Origin: Zoogloea sp021286885
GTDB taxonomy: Bacteria > Pseudomonadota > Gammaproteobacteria > Burkholderiales > Rhodocyclaceae
Assembly: GCF_041915215.1 (NCBI RefSeq)
Contig: NZ_JAYSBV010000003.1
Length of the DNA: 64,000 bases
Reading direction: 5' to 3' (one strand)
The notes beneath the pieces are model-generated. The model saw nothing but the letters and a program-made list of their open reading frames with translations, was not told the DNA's origin and made no database searches. Below are positions 26,912 through 35,829 of the stretch, in pieces. Within the stretch, counting starts at the first letter, position 1. Each line of letters opens with the position of its first letter. Position numbers and translations under genes: made by a program.

Positions 26912-28111
26912 TCAGACCGTGCACAGGGGATAAACCCGCAGGCCGCCCTCGGTCAGATGCCAGAAGGCGTAGGGCTTGCCCGCCAGCACCAGGGCCCGGG
27001 GCTGGTCGCTGGCGCCGTGGGTGCTGTCCAGCTCCAGGGTGGCGGGGGCGTCGGCATGGGGGTTGAGTTGGGCCCGCAGCCGGGTTCGCTCCCCGTCAAA
27101 TTCTTTCCAGACCAAGGCCACGCCTACATCGGAAGCCACCAGATCCGCCTGCACCTGGGCGCTCTGGCCCACCGGGCGCTGGACTTTGGGCGGCCCGCCC
27201 GCCCCATCCAGTACCCCTGCAAACACCCGGGCGCTGCCATCCTTCTGGGTAAACCAGGTGGCGTGCAGCTCGCCCGCCGTGCTCACCGTCAGCGCCGGCC
27301 CGTGGTGGGGGCAGGCCTCCAGCTTCCAGTGATCCTGGGTGGCCCGCTGGATGGGGGAGACGCGGCCATCGGGCGCGATGAAGAGCAGCGCATGGTCCCG
27401 CTCCCCATCAAAAATCTGGCGCCAGAACACTCCGATGCGCCCGTCCGGGTGGCGGGCGAGGGCGATCCGGCAGCACTCACAGCTGTTGTCCGCCAGCTTG
27501 CGTTCGGGCAGAAAGCTGCGCCCGCCATTTTCAGAAACCGCCATATAGAGTGCCGCGCCCGCATAGGGCTGCTTGCGCAGGCGGGCGGCTTCCAGGTCGC
27601 GCTTGTCTATCCACACCACCAACACCCGGCCTTGGGCGTCGCAGATCATGTTCTGGAAACGGTGGGTGATTTCAGCCCGGTCTTGGTGCACGGTGATGGG
27701 CGCTTCAAACCGGGCGCCCCCCGCCGCCAGCCGCGCCAGCCGGATTTCGCCGGTATAAGGCTTGGTGAGGGGTTTGGTCCAGCTCACCAGCACATCGCCC
27801 CCGGGGGTGACGATCAGCTTGGGCTGACTGTCTCCATCGGCCGCAATCGCTTCCGGCTGGGCATTCACCCGCAGGGGCGCCGACCAGTGCAGCCCCAGGT
27901 CGGTACTGGTCTGCACAACTAGGTAGGCACCCTCCTTGCGCACCGCATGGAGCCGCCCATCCGGCCCGAAAGCCGCTGCAGCAGCCAGCTCCGGGCGGCC
28001 CGGCTTGCCTTTCTGGGGGGCGGGGGCGGCCTCGTGGCCCTCGTGGGCCCAAGCCGGCAAGGCCAGCCAGGGGGCGGTGCCCATCAGGGCCAGAAAGTGT
28101 CGACGCTGCAT
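26912..28111 (-). CDS. Exported BNR/Asp-box repeat (sialidase-like) protein
   Basis: The 399-residue protein begins QRRHFLALMGTAPWLALPAWA, a signal peptide with a twin-Arg that could be Tat-type, followed by HEGHE. Repeated strands of the form STDLGLHWSAPL and SENGGRSFLPE are Asp-box motifs of a six-bladed beta-propeller, annotated in many genomes as exo-alpha-sialidase. Catalytic sialidase residues could not be verified. A Cys pair in NSCECCRIAL is notable. The substrate is unknown; a sugar-cleaving role should not be assumed. Confidence 0.7.
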   Translation of the reverse strand: MQRRHFLALMGTAPWLALPAWAHEGHEAAPAPQKGKPGRPELAAAAAFGPDGRLHAVRKEGAYLVVQTSTDLGLHWSAPLRVNAQPEAIAADGDSQPKLIVTPGGDVLVSWTKPLTKPYTGEIRLARLAAGGARFEAPITVHQDRAEITHRFQNMICDAQGRVLVVWIDKRDLEAARLRKQPYAGAALYMAVSENGGRSFLPERKLADNSCECCRIALARHPDGRIGVFWRQIFDGERDHALLFIAPDGRVSPIQRATQDHWKLEACPHHGPALTVSTAGELHATWFTQKDGSARVFAGVLDGAGGPPKVQRPVGQSAQVQADLVASDVGVALVWKEFDGERTRLRAQLNPHADAPATLELDSTHGASDQPRALVLAGKPYAFWHLTEGGLRVYPLCTV

Positions 28112-28312
28112 GGAAAATCCCGAAGGTGCCGAAAGCTCGGGATTGTAAGGGGGGGCTCCGGGAAGAGGCTTGCCTCAACACAATTTTCCGCGTGGCGGGT
28201 GATGCCCTTGACCCCGGTCAACCGCCCCCCGGGCGGATCCGCTTAGCATTCACCCCGACTCCAACCTGGCGGAATGTTTCTATTCCGTTTTGTGCCATCT
28301 CCCTGGCACCCG
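28112..28312. other. Intergenic region with short palindromes
   Basis: This gap lies upstream of the BNR-protein gene (minus). It contains two perfect short palindromes in tandem on the plus strand: TTGACCCCGGTCAA near 28214 and CCGCCCCCCGGGCGG near 28226. They could be operator sites for the minus-strand gene or part of a small transcript that ends at the terminator to the right. No ORF is supported. Confidence 0.3.
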
Positions 28313-28346
28313 AACCCGACCTCTTTGTGGTGGTCGGGTTTTTTTT
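28313..28346 (+). terminator. Strong plus-strand intrinsic terminator without an upstream plus-strand gene
   Basis: AACCCGACC and GGTCGGGTT form a 9-bp stem with a 10-nt loop, followed directly by six or more T on the plus strand. Flanking genes are both on the minus strand. On the minus strand the stem is not followed by a U-run, so its orientation implies a plus-strand transcript. Confidence 0.7.
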
Positions 28347-28364
28347 CGTGCATCGGTGGGGGTG

Positions 28365-29039
28365 TCAGGTCCAGCTACCGTCATCCGGCGGCGTGTCGGT
28401 ATTGAAGTCGAGGGCGCTGAAGTCGTTGCCCCGAGGGGGCGTGTCATCAAAGAAGTTGTTCACCACCACGTTTTCCTGGGGAGGCTCGGTGGTTTCGGTG
28501 GTTTTGCTGCTGTCGCCGAACAAGCCGTGGCCGCTGCTGCCATGATTGCCGAACATGTTGCTGATCCCCTGGAACAGCAGCCCGCCCGCCACCACCCCGG
28601 CGGCAGTGGTGGCCACGTTGCCTAAAAAGCTGCCGCCCGCACCGCCCAGGAAGCCGCCGCTACGGGCCGGCGCCTGGGGCGGCGGGGCAGGGTTGAACTG
28701 GGCCGGGGCAGCCTGGGGGGCGGGGGCCGGCGGGGGGCTGGGCTGGCGGCCCCAGCTTTGCACATCAAAAAATCCGCCCGAGGCCGGGGCCCGGTTGCTC
28801 TGGGCCCCCTGGGCCCGGAGGCTGGCGACTTCGGTTTCGAGCTGGGTGATGCGCTGCTGGGCCTGTTCCAGCGCCTGGCCCTGGAGCAGGGTGCGCAGGG
28901 TCAGCAGATAGGCGGCGTCGGGCTGGCGCTGGCAGGCGCTGCGGATCAGGGCCTCGGCGTCCGGGTCGCGCTGCTCGACGCGGGCGGCGACCAGTTGATT
29001 GAGCAGGTTTTCAAGCACCAGGTGCTCTTGAGAATTCAT
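28365..29039 (-). CDS. DUF2076 family protein
   Basis: The 224-residue protein starts NSQEHLVLENLLNQLVAARVEQRDPDAEALI, the DUF2076 N terminus (periplasmic ligand-binding sensor-like by family name). A short coiled coil (ALEQAQQRITQLETEVASL) and a long Pro/Ala/Gln-rich stretch at about residues 95-140 follow. A Gly-rich hydrophobic segment (FLGNVATTAAGVVAGGLLFQG) and a His/Ser/Thr-rich acidic tail end it. No signal peptide is visible. The start is the ATG before NSQEHL; longer in-frame starts upstream are unsupported. Role unknown. Confidence 0.75.
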   Translation of the reverse strand: MNSQEHLVLENLLNQLVAARVEQRDPDAEALIRSACQRQPDAAYLLTLRTLLQGQALEQAQQRITQLETEVASLRAQGAQSNRAPASGGFFDVQSWGRQPSPPPAPAPQAAPAQFNPAPPPQAPARSGGFLGGAGGSFLGNVATTAAGVVAGGLLFQGISNMFGNHGSSGHGLFGDSSKTTETTEPPQENVVVNNFFDDTPPRGNDFSALDFNTDTPPDDGSWT

Positions 29040-29278
29040 GACATGCACTCCATCTGGAGAAAGTCGGGTCTTGGGGGCCGCTTGGGGCCCCGCTGGGGGC
29101 GGTGTGAACCGGCTTGGGTTCCCAGGGCGATAAATGCGGCATTCCGGGGCGGTCTTCAAGACCCCAGGCCGGGATAAGTGCAAGCCTTTGTAAGCCTCCC
29201 GGGCCCGGGCTGGGTAGAATGCCCCCTGGCTGAAGCCTGATGAAACATACACTCCACCGCACTTGCCTGCATCCGATC
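29040..29278. other. Divergent promoter region between DUF2076 and sbcD genes
   Basis: The gap contains a TAGAAT hexamer at 29215-29220 facing sbcD and a TTGTAA 21 bp further upstream, a poor spacing. No RNA gene or ORF is supported here. Confidence 0.3.
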
Positions 29279-30502
29279 ATGCGCCTCCTGCACACTTCCG
29301 ACTGGCACCTGGGCCAGAGCCTGCATCAGTTCGAGCGCAGCGCCGAACACGGGATCTTTCTGGATTGGTTGCTCCACACCCTGGAAGCCGAAGCCATTGA
29401 TGCCCTGCTGGTGGCGGGCGACATCTTCGACCACGCCAACCCCTCGGCCCAGGCCCAGGGCCAGTTTTACCGCTTCCTGAGCGAAGCCCGACGCCGGGTG
29501 CCCCATCTCAATATGGTGATGATCGCCGGCAACCACGATTCCCCCGCCCGCCTGGAGGCCGCCGCGCCCCTGCTGGCCCTGGTGGACGCAGGCGTGTACG
29601 GCCAGCTGGAGCGGGACGACCCGGATGCGGTGGAGCGCATCCTGCACCCCCTGCGCGATGCGGAGGGCCAGATCCGCGCCTGGTGCATCGCCATGCCGTT
29701 TCTGCGCCCGGCTGATTTGCCCCGGGGCGTGGGCGAAGAGGCCTACCTGGGCGGCGTTGGCGCCCTGTACCAGCAGGCCCTGGCCCGGGCAGAGGCCCGG
29801 CGCAGCCCGGATCAGGCCATCATCGCCCTGGGCCATTGCCATGTGGCGGGCGGGCAGGTGTCCGAAGAATCCGAGCGGCGCATCCTGATTGGCGGCGCCG
29901 AGGCCCTGCCGGCCAGCATCTTTCCGCCCAGCATCGCCTATGTGGCCCTGGGCCACCTGCATCTGCCCCAGCAGGTGGCGGGCGATCCCACCCGGCGCTA
30001 TTGCGGTAGCCCGCTGCCCATGTCCTTCTCGGAGCGCAATTACCCCCATCAGGTGCTGGTGGTGGATCTGGTGGGCGCCGCCGTCAAGGAGGTGCGCAGC
30101 CTGCGGGTGCCCCGGCCCGTCCAGCTCCTGACCGTGCCTGCCCAGCCCGCGCCCCTCACCGAGGTGCTGGCAGCGCTGCGTGCCTTGGATGTGGCCCCCA
30201 TGCCGGATGCGCTCCAGCCCTATCTGCTGGTGCGGGTGCTGCTCACCCACCCGGAGCCCAGCCTGCGGGTGCAGATCGAACAGGCCCTGGCGGGCAAGCC
30301 GGTACGCCTCGCGCGCATCGAAACCCGCTACCCGGCCCGGGAGGCCCAGAGCGAACTCCAGGCCCGCAGCGTGGATGAGCTCCACGCCCTGGCCCCCCAG
30401 GATTTCTTTGACCGACTGTATACCCACCGCTTTGGCAACGCGCCTTCGGCTGAACTCCAAGCCGCCTTTGCCGAACTAGTGGATGCGAGTAACGCAGCAT
30501 GA
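29279..30502 (+). CDS. sbcD: Exonuclease subunit SbcD
   Basis: SbcD is the Mre11-type nuclease of the SbcCD complex, which opens hairpins and processes blocked double-strand ends. The 407-residue protein has the calcineurin-like phosphoesterase motifs in order: SDWHLG at 7-12, GDIFDH at 47-52, GNHDS at 84-88, and later GHCHV and GHLHLP. The start is the ATG before RLLHTSDWHLG; an upstream ATG would add 13 unrelated residues. The stop overlaps sbcC (ATGA), so the subunits are translationally coupled. It lies immediately beside a CRISPR array. Confidence 0.95.
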   Translation: MRLLHTSDWHLGQSLHQFERSAEHGIFLDWLLHTLEAEAIDALLVAGDIFDHANPSAQAQGQFYRFLSEARRRVPHLNMVMIAGNHDSPARLEAAAPLLALVDAGVYGQLERDDPDAVERILHPLRDAEGQIRAWCIAMPFLRPADLPRGVGEEAYLGGVGALYQQALARAEARRSPDQAIIALGHCHVAGGQVSEESERRILIGGAEALPASIFPPSIAYVALGHLHLPQQVAGDPTRRYCGSPLPMSFSERNYPHQVLVVDLVGAAVKEVRSLRVPRPVQLLTVPAQPAPLTEVLAALRALDVAPMPDALQPYLLVRVLLTHPEPSLRVQIEQALAGKPVRLARIETRYPAREAQSELQARSVDELHALAPQDFFDRLYTHRFGNAPSAELQAAFAELVDASNAA

Positions 30503-33500
30503 AGATTCTGGCCATCCGAGGCATGAACCTCGCGTCCCTCTCGACGCCCTTTGAAGTGGATTTCCAGGCCGAGCCGCTCCGCTCGGCGGGCCTGTTTGCG
30601 ATCACCGGCCCCACCGGCGCGGGCAAGAGCACCCTGCTGGATGCCCTCTGCCTGGCCCTTTATGAGCGCACCCCGCGCCTCGCCCGGGTGACCAGCAAGG
30701 GCGAGGGCATCCCCGATGTGGGCGACAGCAGCGTGGGCAGCCACGACCCCCGCACCCTGCTGCGCCGGGGCGCCGCCGAAGGCTGGGCCGAAGTGGATTT
30801 TGTGGGCTGCGACGAGGTGGCCTACCGGGCCCGCTGGCGGGTGCGCCGCGCCCGCAACCGTTTTGACGGGCGGCTCCAGAACACCGAGATGAGCCTCCTG
30901 CGCATCGCCGATGACAAACTCCTCAGCGATGGGCGCAAGACCGAAACCCTGCGCCTGATCGAAGAGAAGGTGGGCCTCAGCTTCGAGCAATTCACTCGCG
31001 CCGTGCTCCTCGCCCAGAACGACTTTGCCACCTTCCTCAAGGCCGGCGACGACGAGCGCGCCGAACTGCTCCAGACCCTCACCGGCACCCAGAACTACAC
31101 CCGCATCTCCCAGCTCGCCTACCAGCGCGCCAAAGAAGAAACAGAAGCCCTGGCGCAACTCGAAGCCCGCCTGCAAGACCAGGTGCCCCTGAGCCCCGAG
31201 GCCCGGGCCGAGCTGGACGCCCGCCGCGCCGCAGCCCACGCGGCCCAGGGGGCGTGTGAGGCCCGCTTCGAGCAGCTCCAGACCCGCGCCCGCTGGCAGG
31301 CCGAAGCCCAGCGCCTGCAGGCCCTGTGCGCCGAGGCCGAAGCCGCCCACGCCCGGGATCAGGCTGCCCTGGCCGCTGCCGCCCCCCGCCAGGCCCGCCT
31401 GCACTACCTGGAAAGCCTCGAAACCCTGCGCCCCCTGTGGCAGGACGCCCGGCGTCTGGCCCGTGAGCTGGATGCCGCTGTGGTCGCCCAGCAAACCCAT
31501 CTGGACGCCCAGCACGCCGCCCGCCAGACCCTGGCCGGGCTGGAAGAACAGCACGCCGCCGGCCTCGCCCAGGGCGCCCAGCTCCAGGCCCGCCACCAGG
31601 CCCTGCAAGCCCCGCTCCAGCAGGCCCGGGCACTGGATGCCCAGCTCCGCAGCCTGGCCGCCCCCTGGGCCGAAGCTCGCCGCAGCCTCGATGCCGCTGC
31701 GCTGCAACACGCCACCCGGGCCCAGGAACACGCCGCCCTGCAAGGCCAGCACCAGCGCACCGCCCAGCAGCGGGAAGCGCTGGATGCCTGGCTCACCCAG
31801 CAAGAGGCCCTGCGCCCCCTGGCCCAGGGCTGGGGCGGCTGGCGCATCCAGCTCCAGCAGGGCGCTGCCCAGGTGCAGGAAGCCCGCCAGCTGGCCCAGC
31901 AGCGCGCCCAGCTCGTCCCCGAACTGCACCGGGCCGAGGCCGAACAGGCCCGCCTGGGCGCCCGGCTGGAACACATCCACCACCAGCATCACGCCGCCGT
32001 CACCCGGCTCGCCCTGGCCGCTGCCCAGCTCCAGGCGCTGGAAGACCAGGGCTTGCAGCAGCGCTGGGACACGCTCACCGCCCAGCAGCAGGACTGCATC
32101 CGCCTCAGCCAGCACTGGGCCCTGCGCGTGCAGTTTGAGGCCGAGTTGCAGAACCTGCGCACCAGCCACCAGGCCCTGGGCCAGGAAGTGGCCCAGCACC
32201 AGGCCCGCCTGCAACAGCTTGAAACCGAATTGCCCCTGTTGGCCCGGGATCTGGCCAATGCCGACAAATCCCTCCAGCTCGCCCAACTGGCCGCCAGCCA
32301 GGATCTGGGCCAGCTGCGCCACCTACTCGAAGACGGCCAGCCTTGCCCCCTGTGCGGCGGGCTGGAGCACCCTTATGGGCATCAGCTGCCGGCCCTGGCC
32401 CCGGTGCTCGCCGCCCTGGCCCATGAGCGCGAGGCCTGCCGCCAGCGCCATGAAGAGGCCGCCCGCCTGTTCCAGCACACCTACGCCCAGCTCCAGGCCC
32501 GGCGCGTGCGTTTGGGCGAGCTGGTGGATGCCCTGGCGCGGCTGGAACCCCAGGCCCAAGCCCTTGCCGTCGAATGGGCGGCAGACCCGGTAGCCCGTAG
32601 CCTGCCCGCCGATGCCGGCCCGGCCCTGGCCCACTGGCTGCAGGACACCACCCAGGCCCTCGCCAGCCTCCAGCAGCAGATCAGCGCCCAGCAAACGGCC
32701 CGCAGCCAGTGGCAAACCGAGCGCGAAGACGAGCAACTGCTTTCCCGCCAGCGGGCCCAGGTCGAAGAAGAACACCAGCACCTCAGCCGCCAGCGCACCC
32801 AGGGCCAGGACAGGCTGGCGCACTTGGACGCTCGCCTGGCCAGCCTCGGGGCCGCCCTGGAGCACTTGCGCACCCAGCTCAGCCCCGCCTTTGCCGACCC
32901 GGAATGGTTTGAGGCCTGGTGCGCCGATCCGGCCAGCTTCCTGGCCCAGGGCGACGGGCTGGTGGAAGAATGGAGCCAGGCCCAAACCCGGCGCCAAACC
33001 CTGCTGGAGAACGAAACCCGGCTCCAGGCAGCTCTGGCCGCCGCCGGCACCAGCCTGGAACATGCCGCCCAGGCCGAAGCCCATGCTCGCACCCAGTGGC
33101 AAGCGGTCGATCAAGCCATTCAAAACGCCCAGGCCGAGCGCCAGACGCTGCTTGATGGCGCCCCCGTGGCCCAGGTGGAAAGCCAGATCGCCGCCGAACA
33201 GGCCGCCCAGCGCGAACACGAAGCCCGCCAGACCGAGCTGCGCGAGCAGGCCCGCACCCGCCTTGCCGCCCTGGACGAAGCCTGCCGCCAGGGCGCGGCC
33301 AGCGTCGCCCGCCTGAGCGCCGCCCGGGAAAGCGCAGAAACCGCCCTGGCCCAGGCCTCGGCTGCCCATCCTGATCCGGACGACGGGCGCATCCCCGATC
33401 TGGCCCGGCTCGAAGCCTGGCTTGCCCCGGGCAGCGGCGCCCTGGCCCAGGAGCGGGCGGCCCTCCAGCAACTGGAACAGGCCCGGCTCCACAGCCAGGC

Positions 33501-34236
33501 CGTGGTGCACACCCACGCTACCCAACGTGCAGCCCATCTGGCCAGCCCGCCGCCGGGAAGCGAGGCCGCCCCCGCCGACGACAGCCCCGAAGCCGACCTG
33601 GCCCAGGCCCGCGCCCAGCTTGATACCGCCCGCGAAACCCACACCGCCCTGCGCTTTGAATGCCAGCGCGACGACGAGCGCCAGCAAGGCACCCAGGCCC
33701 TCGTCGCCGCCCGGGATGCCCAGCGCGCCCGGGCCCACACCTGGGCCCAGCTGGGCGAACTGATCGGCTCGGCAGACGGCAAGAAATTCCGCAACTTCGC
33801 CCAGCAACTCACCCTCGACATCCTGCTCGGCTACGCCAACCGCCACCTGGAAACCCTCTCGCGCCGCTATCGCCTCGAACGCCAGCAAGACAGCCTCGGC
33901 CTGCTGGTGGTGGATCAGGACATGGGCGACGAACGCCGCTCGGTGCACTCCCTCTCGGGGGGCGAATCCTTCCTGGTCTCCCTGGCCCTCGCGCTCGGCC
34001 TCGCCTCCCTTTCATCCCATCGGGTGCGGGTTGAATCCCTGTTCATCGACGAAGGCTTCGGCAGCCTCGACGCAGACGCCCTGCGCATCGCCCTCGAAGC
34101 CCTCGACCGCCTCCAATCCCAGGGCCGCAAGGTGGGCGTGATCTCCCACATCCAGGAACTCACCGAAAGAATCGGCACCCGCATCCACGTCAGCCGCGAA
34201 ACCGGCGGCGGGATGAGCCGGGTGAGGGTGGGGTAG
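30499..34236 (+). CDS. sbcC: Exonuclease subunit SbcC (SMC-like ATPase)
   Basis: The 1245-residue partner of SbcD is an SMC-type ATPase. Walker A GPTGAGKST is at residues 37-45. Two very long Ala/Gln-rich coiled-coil arms are separated by a zinc hook with CPLCGG near residue 616. The C-terminal lobe carries LSGGESFLVSLALALGL and the Walker B segment SLFIDEGFGSLD near residue 1185. Length is slightly above the Escherichia coli protein because of extended coils. A terminator 25 bp downstream separates it from the CRISPR array. Confidence 0.95.
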   Translation: MKILAIRGMNLASLSTPFEVDFQAEPLRSAGLFAITGPTGAGKSTLLDALCLALYERTPRLARVTSKGEGIPDVGDSSVGSHDPRTLLRRGAAEGWAEVDFVGCDEVAYRARWRVRRARNRFDGRLQNTEMSLLRIADDKLLSDGRKTETLRLIEEKVGLSFEQFTRAVLLAQNDFATFLKAGDDERAELLQTLTGTQNYTRISQLAYQRAKEETEALAQLEARLQDQVPLSPEARAELDARRAAAHAAQGACEARFEQLQTRARWQAEAQRLQALCAEAEAAHARDQAALAAAAPRQARLHYLESLETLRPLWQDARRLARELDAAVVAQQTHLDAQHAARQTLAGLEEQHAAGLAQGAQLQARHQALQAPLQQARALDAQLRSLAAPWAEARRSLDAAALQHATRAQEHAALQGQHQRTAQQREALDAWLTQQEALRPLAQGWGGWRIQLQQGAAQVQEARQLAQQRAQLVPELHRAEAEQARLGARLEHIHHQHHAAVTRLALAAAQLQALEDQGLQQRWDTLTAQQQDCIRLSQHWALRVQFEAELQNLRTSHQALGQEVAQHQARLQQLETELPLLARDLANADKSLQLAQLAASQDLGQLRHLLEDGQPCPLCGGLEHPYGHQLPALAPVLAALAHEREACRQRHEEAARLFQHTYAQLQARRVRLGELVDALARLEPQAQALAVEWAADPVARSLPADAGPALAHWLQDTTQALASLQQQISAQQTARSQWQTEREDEQLLSRQRAQVEEEHQHLSRQRTQGQDRLAHLDARLASLGAALEHLRTQLSPAFADPEWFEAWCADPASFLAQGDGLVEEWSQAQTRRQTLLENETRLQAALAAAGTSLEHAAQAEAHARTQWQAVDQAIQNAQAERQTLLDGAPVAQVESQIAAEQAAQREHEARQTELREQARTRLAALDEACRQGAASVARLSAARESAETALAQASAAHPDPDDGRIPDLARLEAWLAPGSGALAQERAALQQLEQARLHSQAVVHTHATQRAAHLASPPPGSEAAPADDSPEADLAQARAQLDTARETHTALRFECQRDDERQQGTQALVAARDAQRARAHTWAQLGELIGSADGKKFRNFAQQLTLDILLGYANRHLETLSRRYRLERQQDSLGLLVVDQDMGDERRSVHSLSGGESFLVSLALALGLASLSSHRVRVESLFIDEGFGSLDADALRIALEALDRLQSQGRKVGVISHIQELTERIGTRIHVSRETGGGMSRVRVG

Positions 34237-34260
34237 GCGGAAAGGCGCAGCCAAACGCAA

Positions 34261-34296
34261 AAAGCCCGGAGGCCTGTTGGCTTCCGGGCTTTTTTT
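34261..34296 (+). terminator. Intrinsic terminator after sbcC
   Basis: AAAGCCCGGA and TCCGGGCTTT form a stem around GGCCTGTTGGCT-type loop sequence, followed by a run of seven T. It closes the sbcDC transcript 12 bp before the first, degenerate CRISPR repeat. Confidence 0.85.
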
Positions 34297-34307
34297 ACGT
34301 GCGTGGC

Positions 34308-35394
34308 TTGTGGCGGTTTGTCAAATCAGGGTGTGTGTCCGGACGCTGGGTAATTGATACCTGCGGAGGCGGGAAAAAGTCTTAATCCCTTTCATGTCAG
34401 GGCATGTGTCCGGACCCTGGTGGATGCCTGCATCAGCAAGCCCGGCATGTCTTAATCCCTTTCATATCAGGGCATGTGTCCGGACCGCGCTTGGTGGCAA
34501 CTTGGTAATTCCAACAAGTCTTAATCCCTTTCATATCAGGGCATGTGTCCGGACCCCGATTTACTGCAACCCTCATGTACGTGAACACGTCTTAATCCCT
34601 TTCATATCAGGGCATGTGTCCGGACCCACGGGGTGCGATTTGGTGGCCCTGGGGTCATGGTCTTAATCCCTTTCATATCAGGGCATGTGTCCGGACAACA
34701 AGTCACCATCACCCGTAGCACGGAAATGTTGTCTTAATCCCTTTCATATCAGGGCATGTGTCCGGACACTTGTGGCCTAACGGCACCCCTGAGCCGCACG
34801 GGTCTTAATCCCTTTCATATCAGGGCATGTGTCCGGACTCAGGACAGGCTTACTTTATCAGCCGCACCCTGTCTTAATCCCTTTCATATTAGGGCATGTG
34901 TCCGGACCGTGGCGCCGCCCTCAAAGAGGGTTGTAACAGTCTTAATCCCTTTCATATCAGGGCATGTGTCCGGACAAAGTGCGACGAATACAACGGCGCT
35001 TTTTACGCGTCTTAATCCCTTTCATATCAGGGCATGTGTCCGGACGAATCCTTCGACGTCCCCTTTACGGAGGCCCGGCGTCTTAATCCCTTTCATATCA
35101 GGGCATGTGTCCGGACATGAGCTTTGTGAGTTTTGAGGTTCACGGGGGTCTTAATCCCTTTCATATCAGGGCATGTGTCCGGACCCCTCGTGGAGTGGAT
35201 GTTGGCGCACGGACAACTGTCTTAATCCCTTTCATATCAGGGCATGTGTCCGGACGATACTATCCCGAGCGGTACGTATGAGCTTCGGTCTTAATCCCTT
35301 TCATATCAGGGCATGTGTCCGGACAACAAGGCCATCGCAAGCATCGCGAACCGTGGTGTCTTAATCCCTTTCATATCAGGGCATGTGTCCGGAC
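34308..35394 (-). CRISPR. CRISPR array 1: 15 full repeats plus one degenerate, 15 spacers
   Basis: Fifteen near-identical 37-bp repeats start at 34379, 34449, 34518, 34589, 34660, 34731, 34802, 34871, 34939, 35009, 35080, 35148, 35219, 35288 and 35358. Spacers are 31-34 bp. A decayed copy at 34308-34344 keeps mainly its last ~14 bases. The repeats at 34379 and 34871 each carry one substitution. A leader lies at the right-hand end, so the array is read on the minus strand. The repeat then begins GTCCGGACACATGCC and ends GGGATTAAGAC, giving an 8-nt ATTAAGAC crRNA handle of the kind seen in type III systems. Decay at the far end from the leader supports the orientation. Confidence 0.97.
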
Positions 35395-35515
35395 TGCTCG
35401 GCTTTAAAAACCTTTTATTTTCAGGCTGTTGCAGAGGGGGTTGCCAAGGTTTTGGGGGGCTCGGGGAGCTGATTCCTGCAGCTTGGCTTCCGGGGATGAA
35501 TCCTAACACTTTTTT
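35395..35515 (-). promoter_or_regulatory. CRISPR leader 1
   Basis: About 120 bp next to the last repeat of array 1 are about 85-90 percent identical by eye to the sequence beside array 2 (41633-41755). On the minus strand the leader carries a conserved TTGGCA that could be a -35 element, followed about 20 bp later by an A-rich block. The 3' end of the cas2' gene runs into the outer edge of this leader. Confidence 0.85.
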
Positions 35516-35829
35516 GCAGGGCCCAGAAGTGCCTGGAGCTGGGGTGAGTGTACCGAATGGATGAGTACGTCGGGGCTGGTTTTGCCCCGGCCCAGGGTGT
35601 CCACCGACAGGTGGGCCGGGAGGGCGTAGCCCCGGACGTCGTCGCTTCGGGGGTCGATCAGGGTTTCGATGGATTGCATCAGTTGTCCCATCTGGGCGGG
35701 GCTGCCTTCGTAGTGGAATACCGAGTATTGCACCGGGGTGGCGTGTTTGCTCAGAAAACGGTGCAGGCGCTGGAGCCGGCGGCGGTCGGTGATGTCGTAG
35801 CTGATCAGCCAGCCCTGGGGGGTGTTCAT
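35503..35829 (-). CDS. cas2: Second Cas2-like protein (cas2')
   Basis: The 108-residue protein is a Cas2: the first strand reads GWLISYDITDRRRLQRLHRFL with the conserved Asp at residue 12. The YSVFHYEGS segment near residue 35 and DDVRGYALP near residue 63 match the second half of the ferredoxin fold. A 25-residue C-terminal tail is longer than in the first Cas2. I chose the ATG overlapping the stop of the Cas1-like gene (ATGA); an ATG two codons earlier is also possible. The gene ends inside leader 1. It is clearly different in sequence from cas2 at 37613, so it is an old paralogue, not a recent copy. Confidence 0.85.
   Translation of the reverse strand: MNTPQGWLISYDITDRRRLQRLHRFLSKHATPVQYSVFHYEGSPAQMGQLMQSIETLIDPRSDDVRGYALPAHLSVDTLGRGKTSPDVLIHSVHSPQLQALLGPAKKC

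Noticed and set aside
26912..28111. BNR-repeat protein called a true sialidase
   Set aside because: Asp-box repeats only show a beta-propeller; sialidase catalytic residues could not be verified.
34394..35364. Open reading frames with repeating FHIRACVRT / IPFISGHVSG peptides
   Set aside because: They are translations of the CRISPR repeats and spacers on the plus strand, not repeat proteins.
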